Positions 27,686-35,451 of a stretch of DNA of 37,988 nucleotides are shown here, in pieces. A model generated the notes under the pieces. The model saw only the letters and a program-made list of their open reading frames with translations. It did no database searches and was not told where the DNA came from. The DNA comes from Oligella urethralis DSM 7531. Its GTDB lineage: Bacteria > Pseudomonadota > Gammaproteobacteria > Burkholderiales > Burkholderiaceae_B. The DNA is taken from NCBI RefSeq assembly GCF_000372065.1, contig NZ_AQVB01000019.1, positions 1 through 37,988 of the forward strand, given 5' to 3'. The stretch's first letter is position 1. Every line of letters begins with the position of its first letter. A program made the position numbers and the translations under genes.

Positions 27686-28309
27686 ATGATGTTAAACTAT
27701 ATTTTTGTGATCGCTATTACTGCCGAAGCCATGTCCGGGGCACTAGCCGCTGGTCGTCGCAATATGGACTTATTCGGCGTTGCGCTGATTGCCTTTTTAA
27801 CTGCACTTGGTGGTGGTACCGTGCGTGATATGCTGCTCGGCAACTACCCCATCACTTGGACCCAACACCCACTCTATATTTATCTCACCATTGGTGCTGG
27901 CCTGTTTACCATTGTCATTGCCAAATACATGCGTAAACTCAATCAGATCTTCTTATTAGTGGATGCCATGGGTCTGGTTGCCTTTACCATTATTGGTTGC
28001 AATGTCGCGCTGAAACTGAACTATGCCCTACCCGTGGTAATTATGGCAGGGATTACGACGGGGATTTTCGGCGGCATACTCAGAGATATTATGTGTAATC
28101 GCACGCCCTTAGTGCTTCGCAAGGAGCTCTATGCGAGCGTGTCCTTTATTGTGGCAAATGTCTATCTGCTACTGATTTACTTTAAGTTTAATGAAAATAT
28201 CACCTTACTGGTACCTTTTGTACTGGGCCTCAGTATGCGCTTAGCCGCATTGAAATGGCAATGGTCACTGCCCGTTTTCTCCTACGATCCCGAGCGCTGG
28301 GATAATTAG
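27686..28309 (+). CDS. TRIC/UPF0126-family membrane protein, putative glycine transporter
   Basis: The 207-residue protein has seven predicted membrane helices arranged as two repeats. Each repeat holds the family's glycine-rich motif: TALGGGTVRDMLLGNYPI near residue 43 and TTGIFGGILRDIMCNRTP near 130. The family (UPF0126, related to TRIC cation channels) is annotated in Pfam as glycine transporter, partly because such genes often follow glycine riboswitches, as here. This supports a role in moving glycine (or a cation linked to it) across the inner membrane; the direction is not shown. ATGs at 27686 and 27689 and a TTG at 27680 are all possible starts, and I chose the first ATG. A strong terminator follows. 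Confidence 0.88.
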   Translation: MMLNYIFVIAITAEAMSGALAAGRRNMDLFGVALIAFLTALGGGTVRDMLLGNYPITWTQHPLYIYLTIGAGLFTIVIAKYMRKLNQIFLLVDAMGLVAFTIIGCNVALKLNYALPVVIMAGITTGIFGGILRDIMCNRTPLVLRKELYASVSFIVANVYLLLIYFKFNENITLLVPFVLGLSMRLAALKWQWSLPVFSYDPERWDN

Positions 28310-28342
28310 CCACCCTGCCCTCACTTCCCCTCATCAATACAA

Positions 28343-28373
28343 AGCCGTTCAGCGCATGAACGGCTGATTTTTT
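28343..28373 (+). terminator. Terminator after the glycine-riboswitch gene
   Basis: AGCCGTTCA (28343-28351) pairs with TGAACGGCT (28357-28365), followed by GATTTTTT. Confidence 0.9.
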
Positions 28374-28460
28374 ACTACCCTAGCCCAAGTCCTCTATCCC
28401 TTAACATTGTTGTAAAAAACTTACAGAAAATTAACAATTATTGCAAATACATTAAAATCT

Positions 28461-28489
28461 TTGCCTTTCTTAATAGCAATCATTATAAT
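28461..28489 (+). promoter_or_regulatory. Fur-controlled promoter of the siderophore receptor
   Basis: TTGCCT (28461-28466) and TATAAT (28484-28489) are 17 bases apart. Overlapping the -10 is AATAGCAATCATTAT (28472-28486), which matches 12 of 15 bases of the Fur-box core AATGATAATCATTAT. This is where Fur would block RNA polymerase in iron-replete cells. Confidence 0.7.
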
Positions 28490-28568
28490 TTGCATTAGTG
28501 TTCTTGACATAAATCAAGGGCTCCACTTTTTAACACTCAATTTTCCTCAGAGGGAAAGGGAAAAATTA

Positions 28569-30791
28569 ATGTCTACAAAGTTTGATTTAAATAAGCCGAT
28601 CACACAGACGGTGCTATTTTCTGCCATGTCTGCTGCCTTAGGCAGTGGTATTGCGCTGGCACAGGAGCAAGGGAATGTGCAACAGCTGCCGTCGCTCAAC
28701 GTTGAAGCGAGCGCAGCGAGCAACTACCAGGTAACGCGCGCCCAATCACGCAAAATGACGGCGCCATTAGTGGATACGCCGCGTACAGTGAATGTGGTGA
28801 CAGAAGAGCTGATGAAAGACAGAGCAGCCACTTCATTACAAGACGTATTAAGAACCACGCCGGGTGTGACCCTAGGCTCAGGTGAAGGTGGTACGCCCAC
28901 AGGTGACCGTCCATTTATTCGTGGTTACGAAGCCAGTACCGATATTTTTATTGATGGTGCACGTGACTATGCACGCGGTTCACACGAAACCTTTAACCTA
29001 GAATCGGTAGAAGTAGTAAAGGGCCCAAGTTCAGCCTATACAGGCCGTGGTGGTACCGGTGGTAGCATTAACCTCGTGACCAAGAAGCCTCACTTAAACA
29101 ATGCGATCGAAGGCGGTGTCACCTATGGTAACCGTGGTCAGCATCGTTTAACCTTTGATGGGAATGCAGTCTTAACCGATAGCATCGCCTTCCGCTTAAA
29201 TGCCATGCGTATGGGTGGTCAGGTGCCCGGTCGTGGTCCGGTCAAGTATGACCGCTGGGGTATTGCTCCGTCTATCGCCTTTGGTTTAGGCACACCAACA
29301 CGCGCTATCTTAAGCTACTCACATATTGAAAATAACGACACACCAGACTTTGGTATACCGTATCAAAATTTTCGCCAGCCTGATATGAGCGAGCCATTAA
29401 AACCTAACCGTAGTAATTACTACGGTCGTTATGGTGCGGACTTTAGAAAAAACATCTTTGATACGGCGACCATTGAATTAGAGCATGATATTAACGATAA
29501 CTTTACCGTACGTAACTTAACCCGCTACGGTCGTAGCTTAAATAAGTACCTCTATACTCGCCCAAGCTTTGATAACTGCGGTTCGATGCGTCGTGGTAAA
29601 TTAGCCCCAGGTCCAAAAGCCCATTTAGCAAGTTGTCGCTCGCTTGATGAGAACCTCATGTTCCGACGCGATGATCGTGCTCGTTGGCGCTTAGCAGAAT
29701 CGCTCATCAACCAGACCGATATTTATGGTGAATTTAACACAGGCTCCGTAATGCACAGCATTAATGCGGGCTTCGAATTTGCTAAAGAGGATATCTATAA
29801 CCGTGATACGAGCAAGGTAAAGATCGGCAGAAGTCATGATAACTTCTGGCAGCCTAACCCACACCAAGACTGGGGGCACGTCAACAAAAGCTTTGGTGAT
29901 AAAAGCAAAGCAGGTGATATCAGGACTAAATCAGTCTATTTATTTGATACCATCACGTTTAATCCAAACTGGTTAGTTAACGCCGGTGTTCGCTTCGATA
30001 ATTTCAGAGTGCACGATGCGCTTAACAATCAACGTGCCGATCACAATATCGTGAGTTGGCAAGCTGCCTTAATTTATAAACCTGTGGAGTACGGTTCTAT
30101 CTACTTCTCGTATGCTAGTTCTGCTAACCCGCCAGGTGAAAACTTAGGTCAGGCAGGTGGTGCAGACGGTCCAGCGGGCGCAGCTAAAATCTATGAGGAT
30201 CTAAAGCCTGAGCGCGCCCACAGCTATGAGTTAGGTACCAAGTGGGATCTACTGAATGAGCGCTTAAGCGTTGCTGCCGCTATCTTTGAGACCCGCAAAA
30301 ATAATGCCCGTTCATCTGACCTTGATGGTTCGGTACAAAATATCGGTAAGAACCGTGTACGCGGTGTGGAGCTATCGCTTAATGGCTCAATCACCGATAA
30401 GTGGAATATTGCGGCCGGTTGGACTTATTTAGATCCTAAGATCCTAGAATACCGTAACGGCAAAAACGTCTTTGATGGCAATCAAACGAAGTTTATCGCC
30501 AAACATAGCGCTAATGTATGGACCAGCTATCAGGTACACCCTGCGGTGACCGTCGGTACAGGTATCACCTATGTTGGTAAGCGCTATGTCGATGACGCCA
30601 ATACCAAAAAGCTACCATCGCATCTAGTATGGGATGCCATGGTACGCTGGGATGTGAACAAGCATGTTGAGCTCCAAGCCAATGTGAATAACATCACCGA
30701 TACCCGTGTCTATGATGCTTCACATGTGGGCATTTTTGCTAACGTCGGCCCTGGCCGTTCCTACACCTTAAATGCTAGATTTAAATATTAA
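28569..30791 (+). CDS. TonB-dependent siderophore receptor, Fiu/PiuA-like
   Basis: The 740-residue outer-membrane receptor has a signal peptide ending near GIALAQ and a TonB-box-like stretch in LPSLNVEAS. The plug carries PRTVNVVTEELMKDRAATSL near residue 75, a GEGGTPTGDRPFIRGYEAS segment, and VKGPSSAYTGRGGTGGSINL near 145, and the barrel ends at YTLNARFKY. The RPFIRGYEASTDIFIDGARD plug motif and the neighbouring piuC/ybiX gene point to the Fiu/PiuA/CirA group, which imports catecholate siderophores such as monomeric dihydroxybenzoyl compounds. I start at the ATG at 28569; the open frame back to 28461 runs through the promoter and Fur box. A terminator hairpin separates it from the next gene, so receptor expression probably exceeds that of the enzymes. 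Confidence 0.9.
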   Translation: MSTKFDLNKPITQTVLFSAMSAALGSGIALAQEQGNVQQLPSLNVEASAASNYQVTRAQSRKMTAPLVDTPRTVNVVTEELMKDRAATSLQDVLRTTPGVTLGSGEGGTPTGDRPFIRGYEASTDIFIDGARDYARGSHETFNLESVEVVKGPSSAYTGRGGTGGSINLVTKKPHLNNAIEGGVTYGNRGQHRLTFDGNAVLTDSIAFRLNAMRMGGQVPGRGPVKYDRWGIAPSIAFGLGTPTRAILSYSHIENNDTPDFGIPYQNFRQPDMSEPLKPNRSNYYGRYGADFRKNIFDTATIELEHDINDNFTVRNLTRYGRSLNKYLYTRPSFDNCGSMRRGKLAPGPKAHLASCRSLDENLMFRRDDRARWRLAESLINQTDIYGEFNTGSVMHSINAGFEFAKEDIYNRDTSKVKIGRSHDNFWQPNPHQDWGHVNKSFGDKSKAGDIRTKSVYLFDTITFNPNWLVNAGVRFDNFRVHDALNNQRADHNIVSWQAALIYKPVEYGSIYFSYASSANPPGENLGQAGGADGPAGAAKIYEDLKPERAHSYELGTKWDLLNERLSVAAAIFETRKNNARSSDLDGSVQNIGKNRVRGVELSLNGSITDKWNIAAGWTYLDPKILEYRNGKNVFDGNQTKFIAKHSANVWTSYQVHPAVTVGTGITYVGKRYVDDANTKKLPSHLVWDAMVRWDVNKHVELQANVNNITDTRVYDASHVGIFANVGPGRSYTLNARFKY

Positions 30792-30811
30792 TCCTTTTTA
30801 GCATTTAAGCT

Positions 30812-30850
30812 ACCACCCACTTTATTTATACTAGAGTGGGTGGTTTTTTT
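30812..30850 (+). terminator. Terminator between receptor and piuC-like gene
   Basis: ACCACCCACT (30812-30821) pairs with AGTGGGTGGT (30835-30844) and is followed by a run of T to 30850. It sits 13 bases before the piuC-like ATG, so downstream expression would depend on read-through. Confidence 0.88.
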
Positions 30851-30863
30851 ATGGGTTATACCA

Positions 30864-31544
30864 ATGATTATTGTAATTGAAAATCTACTATCAACCGATG
30901 AGCTGAGTATCATTCGACAGCGTTTAGAAAAGGCTAACTGGGAGGATGGTAAAAAAACAGCAGGTTTCCTGGCACAGGATGTTAAGCACAATCTACAACT
31001 CAACCCCCAAAGTGAATTAGCCTTAGAACTAGGTGATTTTTTAAGACAAGTCTTGCGTGCCAATCCTAGCTATATTGCCGCTGCCCTCCCCGCTAAAATT
31101 CTGCCACCACGCTTTAATCGCTATGAACATAGTGGCACCTACGGCAACCACATTGATAACTCCATTTTCAATCTACCCGAAGGCCAGCAAATGATGCGCA
31201 GCGATGTGTCTAGCACCATTTTTTTCAGTGAGCCAGATGAGTATGAGGGTGGTGAGCTGATCATAGAGGATAGCTACGGCAGCCATTCCGTCAAATTAAA
31301 AGCAGGTGATATGGTAGTGTATCCTGGCGACAGTTTACACCGCGTGGAACCGGTCACCTCTGGAGTGCGCTTTGCCTCATTTTTCTGGGCCCAAAGCATG
31401 ATTCGCCAAGCCCATCGTCGACGTTTACTGTGGCAATTGGATCAGAGTATTCAGCGACTATCCATGAGCCAAGATGGTAGAGCAGAAGCCATTGCACTCA
31501 GTGGCGTTTATCATAATCTGATTCGCGAATGGGCCGAGGTATAG
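30864..31544 (+). CDS. piuC: PKHD-type Fe(II)/2-oxoglutarate dioxygenase PiuC/YbiX
   Basis: The 226-residue protein is a 2-oxoglutarate-dependent hydroxylase. The iron ligands are visible as His96-x-Asp98 in HIDNSIFNLPEG and the distal His159 in LHRVEPV. The 2-oxoglutarate arginine follows in SGVRFASFFWAQSM, a highly conserved PiuC/YbiX segment. The family typically sits beside catecholate siderophore receptors (ybiX with fiu, piuC with piuA) and is thought to act on the imported siderophore or its products, though the substrate is not established. I start at the ATG at 30864 (MIIVIENLL); the longer frame begins inside the terminator stem. It ends one base before the next gene. Confidence 0.92.
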   Translation: MIIVIENLLSTDELSIIRQRLEKANWEDGKKTAGFLAQDVKHNLQLNPQSELALELGDFLRQVLRANPSYIAAALPAKILPPRFNRYEHSGTYGNHIDNSIFNLPEGQQMMRSDVSSTIFFSEPDEYEGGELIIEDSYGSHSVKLKAGDMVVYPGDSLHRVEPVTSGVRFASFFWAQSMIRQAHRRRLLWQLDQSIQRLSMSQDGRAEAIALSGVYHNLIREWAEV

Positions 31545-31545
31545 C

Positions 31546-32649
31546 ATGGCCTTAGCCCCCTTAAGCCAAATCCCAGCTGATGTCGTCGCAGTGGACGACT
31601 ATATTGAGCTGGCCAAAGCACGCATGTCACCACAAGCGTGGGCCTATTTTTCAGGCGGTGTAGCGGATGAGCGTTTATTAGTGGATAATATCCACGCTTG
31701 GCATCAATACAGCGTCATGCCCCGTGTATTAAGCGATTTTGATGGAGCCACCATCGCTTTTTCTTTACTTAATAAAACGCATCCCTTTCCGATTTTCTGT
31801 GCCCCCATCGCCTTTCAACGAATGGCCCATCCCGCTGGTGAAATCGCCTCTGCCCTTGCCGCAGCGGCAATGGAGACACCTTATATTATCAGCATGCAGA
31901 GCTCGACCCCACTAGAGCCACTATGTGAGCAGGCGCCGGGTACCAAGTGGTTGCAATGGTATTGGCAAACAGATGAGAGCGCCTCCCAAAAACTCTTGAG
32001 TAAAGCGCAAGCACTCGGCATTGAGGCCATTGTGTTAACCGTAGATGCTCCCGTAAATGGCCTTAGAAATCGTGAACAACGGGCTGGTTTTGCTTTACCA
32101 GATGACATTCAAGCAGTGCTACTGGAGGACTTTGATATGCCGCCGCTGCCGCAAGGCGCGCCCGGAGAAAGCCCCATCTTTGGTAGCGGTTTTTTAGCCA
32201 ATGCCCCTAATTGGGACAAGGTCCAGCAGTTTATAGAAAACTGTCCCTTACCCGTGATGCTTAAGGGCATATTACATCCCCTAGATGCGCAAAAAGCCCT
32301 TGAAATTGGTGCGAAGGGCATAATTGTGTCCAATCATGGCGCCAGAGTCTTGGATATCTTGCCCCCAACCGCAAGGGTCTTAAAAAGCATCTGTGATCTT
32401 ATTGACGGGCGCATACCCGTGTTGGTGGATGGCGGCATTCGACGCGGTAGCGACGTATTTATTGCATTGGCTTTAGGTGCCACCGCCGTCATGATCGGCC
32501 GTCCCTATCTATATGCCCTCGCCGCAGCTGGTGCTCCCGGTGTGGCGCATGTATTGCATATACTACGGACGGAATTAGAGGTCTGCATGGCACTCAGCGG
32601 TTGTACAACCCTAGCGCAAATTAAATCCATCGAGCTGCTTAGCCATTAA
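31546..32649 (+). CDS. FMN-dependent alpha-hydroxy-acid oxidase/dehydrogenase
   Basis: The 367-residue TIM-barrel flavoenzyme belongs to the lactate/glycolate oxidase family. The catalytic-base motif SNHGARVLD places the histidine at residue 264. The FMN phosphate site VDGGIRRGSDVFIALALGATAVMIGRP follows near 290-316, and the N-terminal YFSGGVADERLLVDN and APIAFQRMAHPAGE blocks are also typical. SNHGARVLD has Ala-Arg-Val where many members have Gly-Arg-Gln. It starts one base after the piuC-like stop, with GAGG upstream, and so is co-transcribed. This links a 2-hydroxy-acid oxidation to siderophore use, but the substrate (L-lactate, a hydroxy acid released from a siderophore, or another) cannot be told. 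Confidence 0.88.
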   Translation: MALAPLSQIPADVVAVDDYIELAKARMSPQAWAYFSGGVADERLLVDNIHAWHQYSVMPRVLSDFDGATIAFSLLNKTHPFPIFCAPIAFQRMAHPAGEIASALAAAAMETPYIISMQSSTPLEPLCEQAPGTKWLQWYWQTDESASQKLLSKAQALGIEAIVLTVDAPVNGLRNREQRAGFALPDDIQAVLLEDFDMPPLPQGAPGESPIFGSGFLANAPNWDKVQQFIENCPLPVMLKGILHPLDAQKALEIGAKGIIVSNHGARVLDILPPTARVLKSICDLIDGRIPVLVDGGIRRGSDVFIALALGATAVMIGRPYLYALAAAGAPGVAHVLHILRTELEVCMALSGCTTLAQIKSIELLSH

Positions 32650-32661
32650 GCACCAGCTGAT

Positions 32662-32691
32662 TTGGCACTTAGGCAATATAAAGCTTATAAT
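32662..32691 (+). promoter_or_regulatory. Promoter of the phnA-like gene
   Basis: TTGGCA (32662-32667) and TATAAT (32686-32691) are separated by 18 bases, giving a transcript start near 32698. Confidence 0.65.
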
Positions 32692-32714
32692 GCCTTATAT
32701 TTCGGCTAATTACA

Positions 32715-32733
32715 TTGATTTATTTTAAATCAA
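32715..32733. promoter_or_regulatory. Inverted repeat in the phnA-like leader
   Basis: TTGATTTA and TAAATCAA flank a 3-base centre (TTGATTTATTTTAAATCAA). This is wider than an FNR box. It lies just downstream of the predicted transcript start, where a repressor could bind. Confidence 0.45.
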
Positions 32734-32755
32734 AACTAGTTATAAGGAGATGATG

Positions 32756-33091
32756 ATGCCTTTTCCACCCTGTCCTCAATGTCAGTCTGAGTTAACGTAC
32801 CATGACGGTATGCAGCTCGTGTGCCCTGAATGTGCTCACGAATGGTTAGCGTCCGAGCCAGACGTTGAAGAGGACGATGGTTTGCAGGTCTTTGATGCGC
32901 ACGGCACGCGACTACAAGACGGTGATGATGTGGTGTTAATTAAGGATTTACGCGTCAAAGGCAGCTCCACCGTGATTAAGCAAGGCACGCGCGTAAAATC
33001 CATTCGCTTACAAGCAGGTGACCACAACTTCTCTGGCCGCGTCGATGGCCAATCCATGGATTTAAAATCTGAGTTTTTCAAGAAAACTTAA
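32756..33091 (+). CDS. PhnA/YjdM-family zinc-ribbon protein
   Basis: The 111-residue protein has an N-terminal zinc ribbon (CPQCQSELTYHDGMQLVCPECAHEW, two CxxC pairs) and a C-terminal PhnA domain with DGDDVVLIKDLRVKGSS and IRLQAGDHNFSGRVDGQSMDLKSEFFKK. This is the family named PhnA or YjdM. The name comes from the E. coli phn region, but the protein is not needed for phosphonate use, and its function is unclear. Of three ATGs in a row, the third (32756) has the proper 6-base spacing from AGGAG. It has its own promoter and a terminator behind it. Confidence 0.9.
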   Translation: MPFPPCPQCQSELTYHDGMQLVCPECAHEWLASEPDVEEDDGLQVFDAHGTRLQDGDDVVLIKDLRVKGSSTVIKQGTRVKSIRLQAGDHNFSGRVDGQSMDLKSEFFKKT

Positions 33092-33113
33092 GATTAACAG
33101 CCTAAACACATTC

Positions 33114-33155
33114 AAAGGACCGCTTCTCCCATGAGACCGGTCCTTTTGCTTTTTA
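33114..33155 (+). terminator. Terminator after the phnA-like gene
   Basis: AAAGGACCG (33114-33122) pairs with CGGTCCTTT (33138-33146), followed by TGCTTTTT. Confidence 0.85.
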
Positions 33156-33210
33156 ATTCAGAAAAACAATAACTAAACAAGGATTAATTATTATTAAAAC
33201 TTAGTAACAC

Positions 33211-33257
33211 TTGACTTACATCAAACCTCGAACAATAATGATAACGATTCTTATTAT
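33211..33257 (+). promoter_or_regulatory. Fur-controlled promoter of the heme-uptake operon
   Basis: TTGACT (33211-33216) and AATAAT (33234-33239) are 17 bases apart. The -10 lies inside AATAATGATAACGATTCT followed by TATTATG (33234-33257), a long match to the Fur box GATAATGATAATCATTATC. Iron repression is expected. Confidence 0.8.
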
Positions 33258-33283
33258 GATTAATATTAAGCATGAGGTTTTTG

Positions 33284-35377
33284 ATGCGTTTAAAATTACC
33301 GGTACTTATTATTACAGGTGCCATTACTCTTCCCGTCTACTCACAAGACACCACAACTAGCTCAACGCCTGTCATTGAATTGCATGGCATTAATCTACGC
33401 GCCACTTCTTACTATACTAATAGTGAAGTTCACGAAGACGATCTTCAGTTAAAAAATGCAGGCGATCCACAGCGTGTCTTGCGTGGGATACCAGGGGTCT
33501 TCACCAACCAATTAAGTAATCAACCTGGGATAGAGATTAGTATTCGTGGTTTAAGTGGTTATGGTCGTATTAACACCATGCTTGATGGCGTTCCGCAAAC
33601 CTTTAAAAACATTGCAAGTCATACCTCATCTGGGAATAGCTTAATCTATGTACATCCTGAACTGCTAGGTGGGATTAATGTGACTCGTGGTGTTGTTAAG
33701 GGTGCTCATGGCACTGGCGCACTAGCAGGTGCCGCTAACTTAACAACAATCACTGAGGATGACGTATTGGCTTTTGGTAATACCGGTGGCCTCACTCGAA
33801 TCCGTTTGGGTAATAATGGCATGCATGCCTCAGGTCTAGCTGCAGTAGGTCATCGTTTTACTGAGGTAGGTGGAGAGGATGGTACGCTCAGTATCATCGC
33901 AGCAGGTGCTTACAAAAATGAAGGTAACTATAAAACGGGTAATGGCACTAAATTAGACTCCGCCAATTCCTCAGCTAGCTCACCTAAAGGTGGTTTAGTT
34001 AAAATGCGCTTCAAACCTAATGAAAGACACCAGCTTGACTTAGGTACTGTTTGGTATAGAAATACATTTAGCAACTCTAACTACGAATGGGACGTAGATA
34101 ATACCACTGTCACTGCGGATTATGCCTACACTCCTAATAATCCACTAATCTCACTACAAGCACATGCCTACTACAATGAAACCGTGCTGGATTATGCCGA
34201 TCACATTGGCGGCACCTATGCCGGTAGACGTATTGATAATGAAACTTGGGGTATCAATGTCACCAATGACTCCCTCTTATCAGTGCTTGACCAATACGAC
34301 TTATTACTTAGCTATGGACTAGCATGGGATCATAATAGCTTTATTCCTAAGAAAAACCGTGGCGGCAACCATCCTGGAAAAATCGACAAAGGCAGTGTGT
34401 TTACTGATCTACAATGGAAAATTGGCCAAGCCACCTTATTAGCGGGTCTTCGCTATGACCACTATCGTCTCAATGGCTATCGACCTCCGTACAATGCCGG
34501 CATCGCTGGTTGTCCAGCTGGCGGTCCCACATGTGGAGATACTTGGGAGCACAACTCAGATGGTAAAGTACTGCCAAGCATTGGCTTCCAGTATGACTTA
34601 ACAGATAACTGGAGCTTATACGGTATGTACTCTCATACCTACCGTCCTCCAACCACACATGAAGTGTTCTATGCTGGAACACCTTTCGGTGATGGTATAG
34701 GTAATGGACAAAGTAATAACTTAGCACTTAAGGGTGAAACCAGTGATGGCTTTGACGTTGCTATTTCTTATCAAAATAACAATGTATTCCTAGACAAAGA
34801 TAGTCTGCACTTCCGCCTTGGTTATTTTAATAATAGAGTAAAGGATTATATCTTCAATGATTTTGGTCCAGTGGCAGGTCTACCTTATGACACCATTATG
34901 TGGGTCAACTCTAAAGAAGATGTTCGCATAAGAGGTGCAGAGATAACCTTAGGCTACGATGCGCGTGTAGCCTATATAAACTTTTCTTACTCTCATAGTA
35001 AATTAACTAACCAACCAATTGGTTTTGGTACAGGTATTAATGGTGGTGCTGCGAGCTTAGCGCCTGATACTTATTGGACCATTGACCTAGGCACACGACT
35101 ACTTAATGAGCGTCTTAACTTAGGTACTCAGATCCGCTATGTGAGCAGCAGTAAAGCAGCCGCTGGACAGTTTACTGATAATTCCTATTGGAGAGATTTA
35201 CCAGGCTATACACTAGTGGATCTCTATGCCAATTTCAAAGTTAACAAGCATCTCGATATCTTTGCGAATATTGACAACCTCACTGATAGAAACTATGGCT
35301 ACGCAGGTTCTATGAACTACGACACCTTATCCGGTCGTGGCCGAACCTTCAGCGCTGGTATTCAAGCTCGTTTCTAA
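33284..35377 (+). CDS. TonB-dependent heme/hemophore receptor, HasR-like
   Basis: The 697-residue outer-membrane receptor has a signal peptide cleaved near PVYSQ. The plug shows GDPQRVLRGIPGVFTNQL, then ISIRGLSGYGRINTMLDGVP near residue 87 and INVTRGVVKGAHGTGALAGA near 135, resembling HasR-type hemophore receptors. The barrel holds SHTYRPPTTHEVF (equivalent of FRAP, with a histidine just after it) and NNLALKGETSDGFD (equivalent of NPNL), the layout in which a loop histidine contacts heme. It ends in GIQARF. I start at the ATG at 33284, which has GAGG 8 bases upstream, not at 33272. The Fur box before it and the HugZ-like protein two genes downstream both support heme. Siderophore uptake is the main alternative. 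Confidence 0.85.
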   Translation: MRLKLPVLIITGAITLPVYSQDTTTSSTPVIELHGINLRATSYYTNSEVHEDDLQLKNAGDPQRVLRGIPGVFTNQLSNQPGIEISIRGLSGYGRINTMLDGVPQTFKNIASHTSSGNSLIYVHPELLGGINVTRGVVKGAHGTGALAGAANLTTITEDDVLAFGNTGGLTRIRLGNNGMHASGLAAVGHRFTEVGGEDGTLSIIAAGAYKNEGNYKTGNGTKLDSANSSASSPKGGLVKMRFKPNERHQLDLGTVWYRNTFSNSNYEWDVDNTTVTADYAYTPNNPLISLQAHAYYNETVLDYADHIGGTYAGRRIDNETWGINVTNDSLLSVLDQYDLLLSYGLAWDHNSFIPKKNRGGNHPGKIDKGSVFTDLQWKIGQATLLAGLRYDHYRLNGYRPPYNAGIAGCPAGGPTCGDTWEHNSDGKVLPSIGFQYDLTDNWSLYGMYSHTYRPPTTHEVFYAGTPFGDGIGNGQSNNLALKGETSDGFDVAISYQNNNVFLDKDSLHFRLGYFNNRVKDYIFNDFGPVAGLPYDTIMWVNSKEDVRIRGAEITLGYDARVAYINFSYSHSKLTNQPIGFGTGINGGAASLAPDTYWTIDLGTRLLNERLNLGTQIRYVSSSKAAAGQFTDNSYWRDLPGYTLVDLYANFKVNKHLDIFANIDNLTDRNYGYAGSMNYDTLSGRGRTFSAGIQARF

Positions 35378-35393
35378 GCTCTATTTAATATAC

Positions 35394-35429
35394 AGCCACT
35401 TTCAAGCATACGCTAGGAAGTGGCTTTTT
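35394..35429 (+). terminator. Terminator/attenuator after the heme receptor
   Basis: AGCCACTT (35394-35401) pairs with AAGTGGCT (35418-35425), followed by TTTTTC. It lies 22 bases before the ABC transporter ATG, so it would lower, but not necessarily stop, expression of the transporter and hugZ-like gene. Confidence 0.75.
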
Positions 35430-35451
35430 CTCTTTATTTATTAATAACTTT

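Noticed and set aside
27589-27828. Open frame of 79 codons starting with ATG inside the second glycine aptamer
   Set aside because: Its 5' half is riboswitch sequence and its 3' half overlaps the TRIC-type gene in another frame. The match to the aptamer consensus is far stronger evidence.
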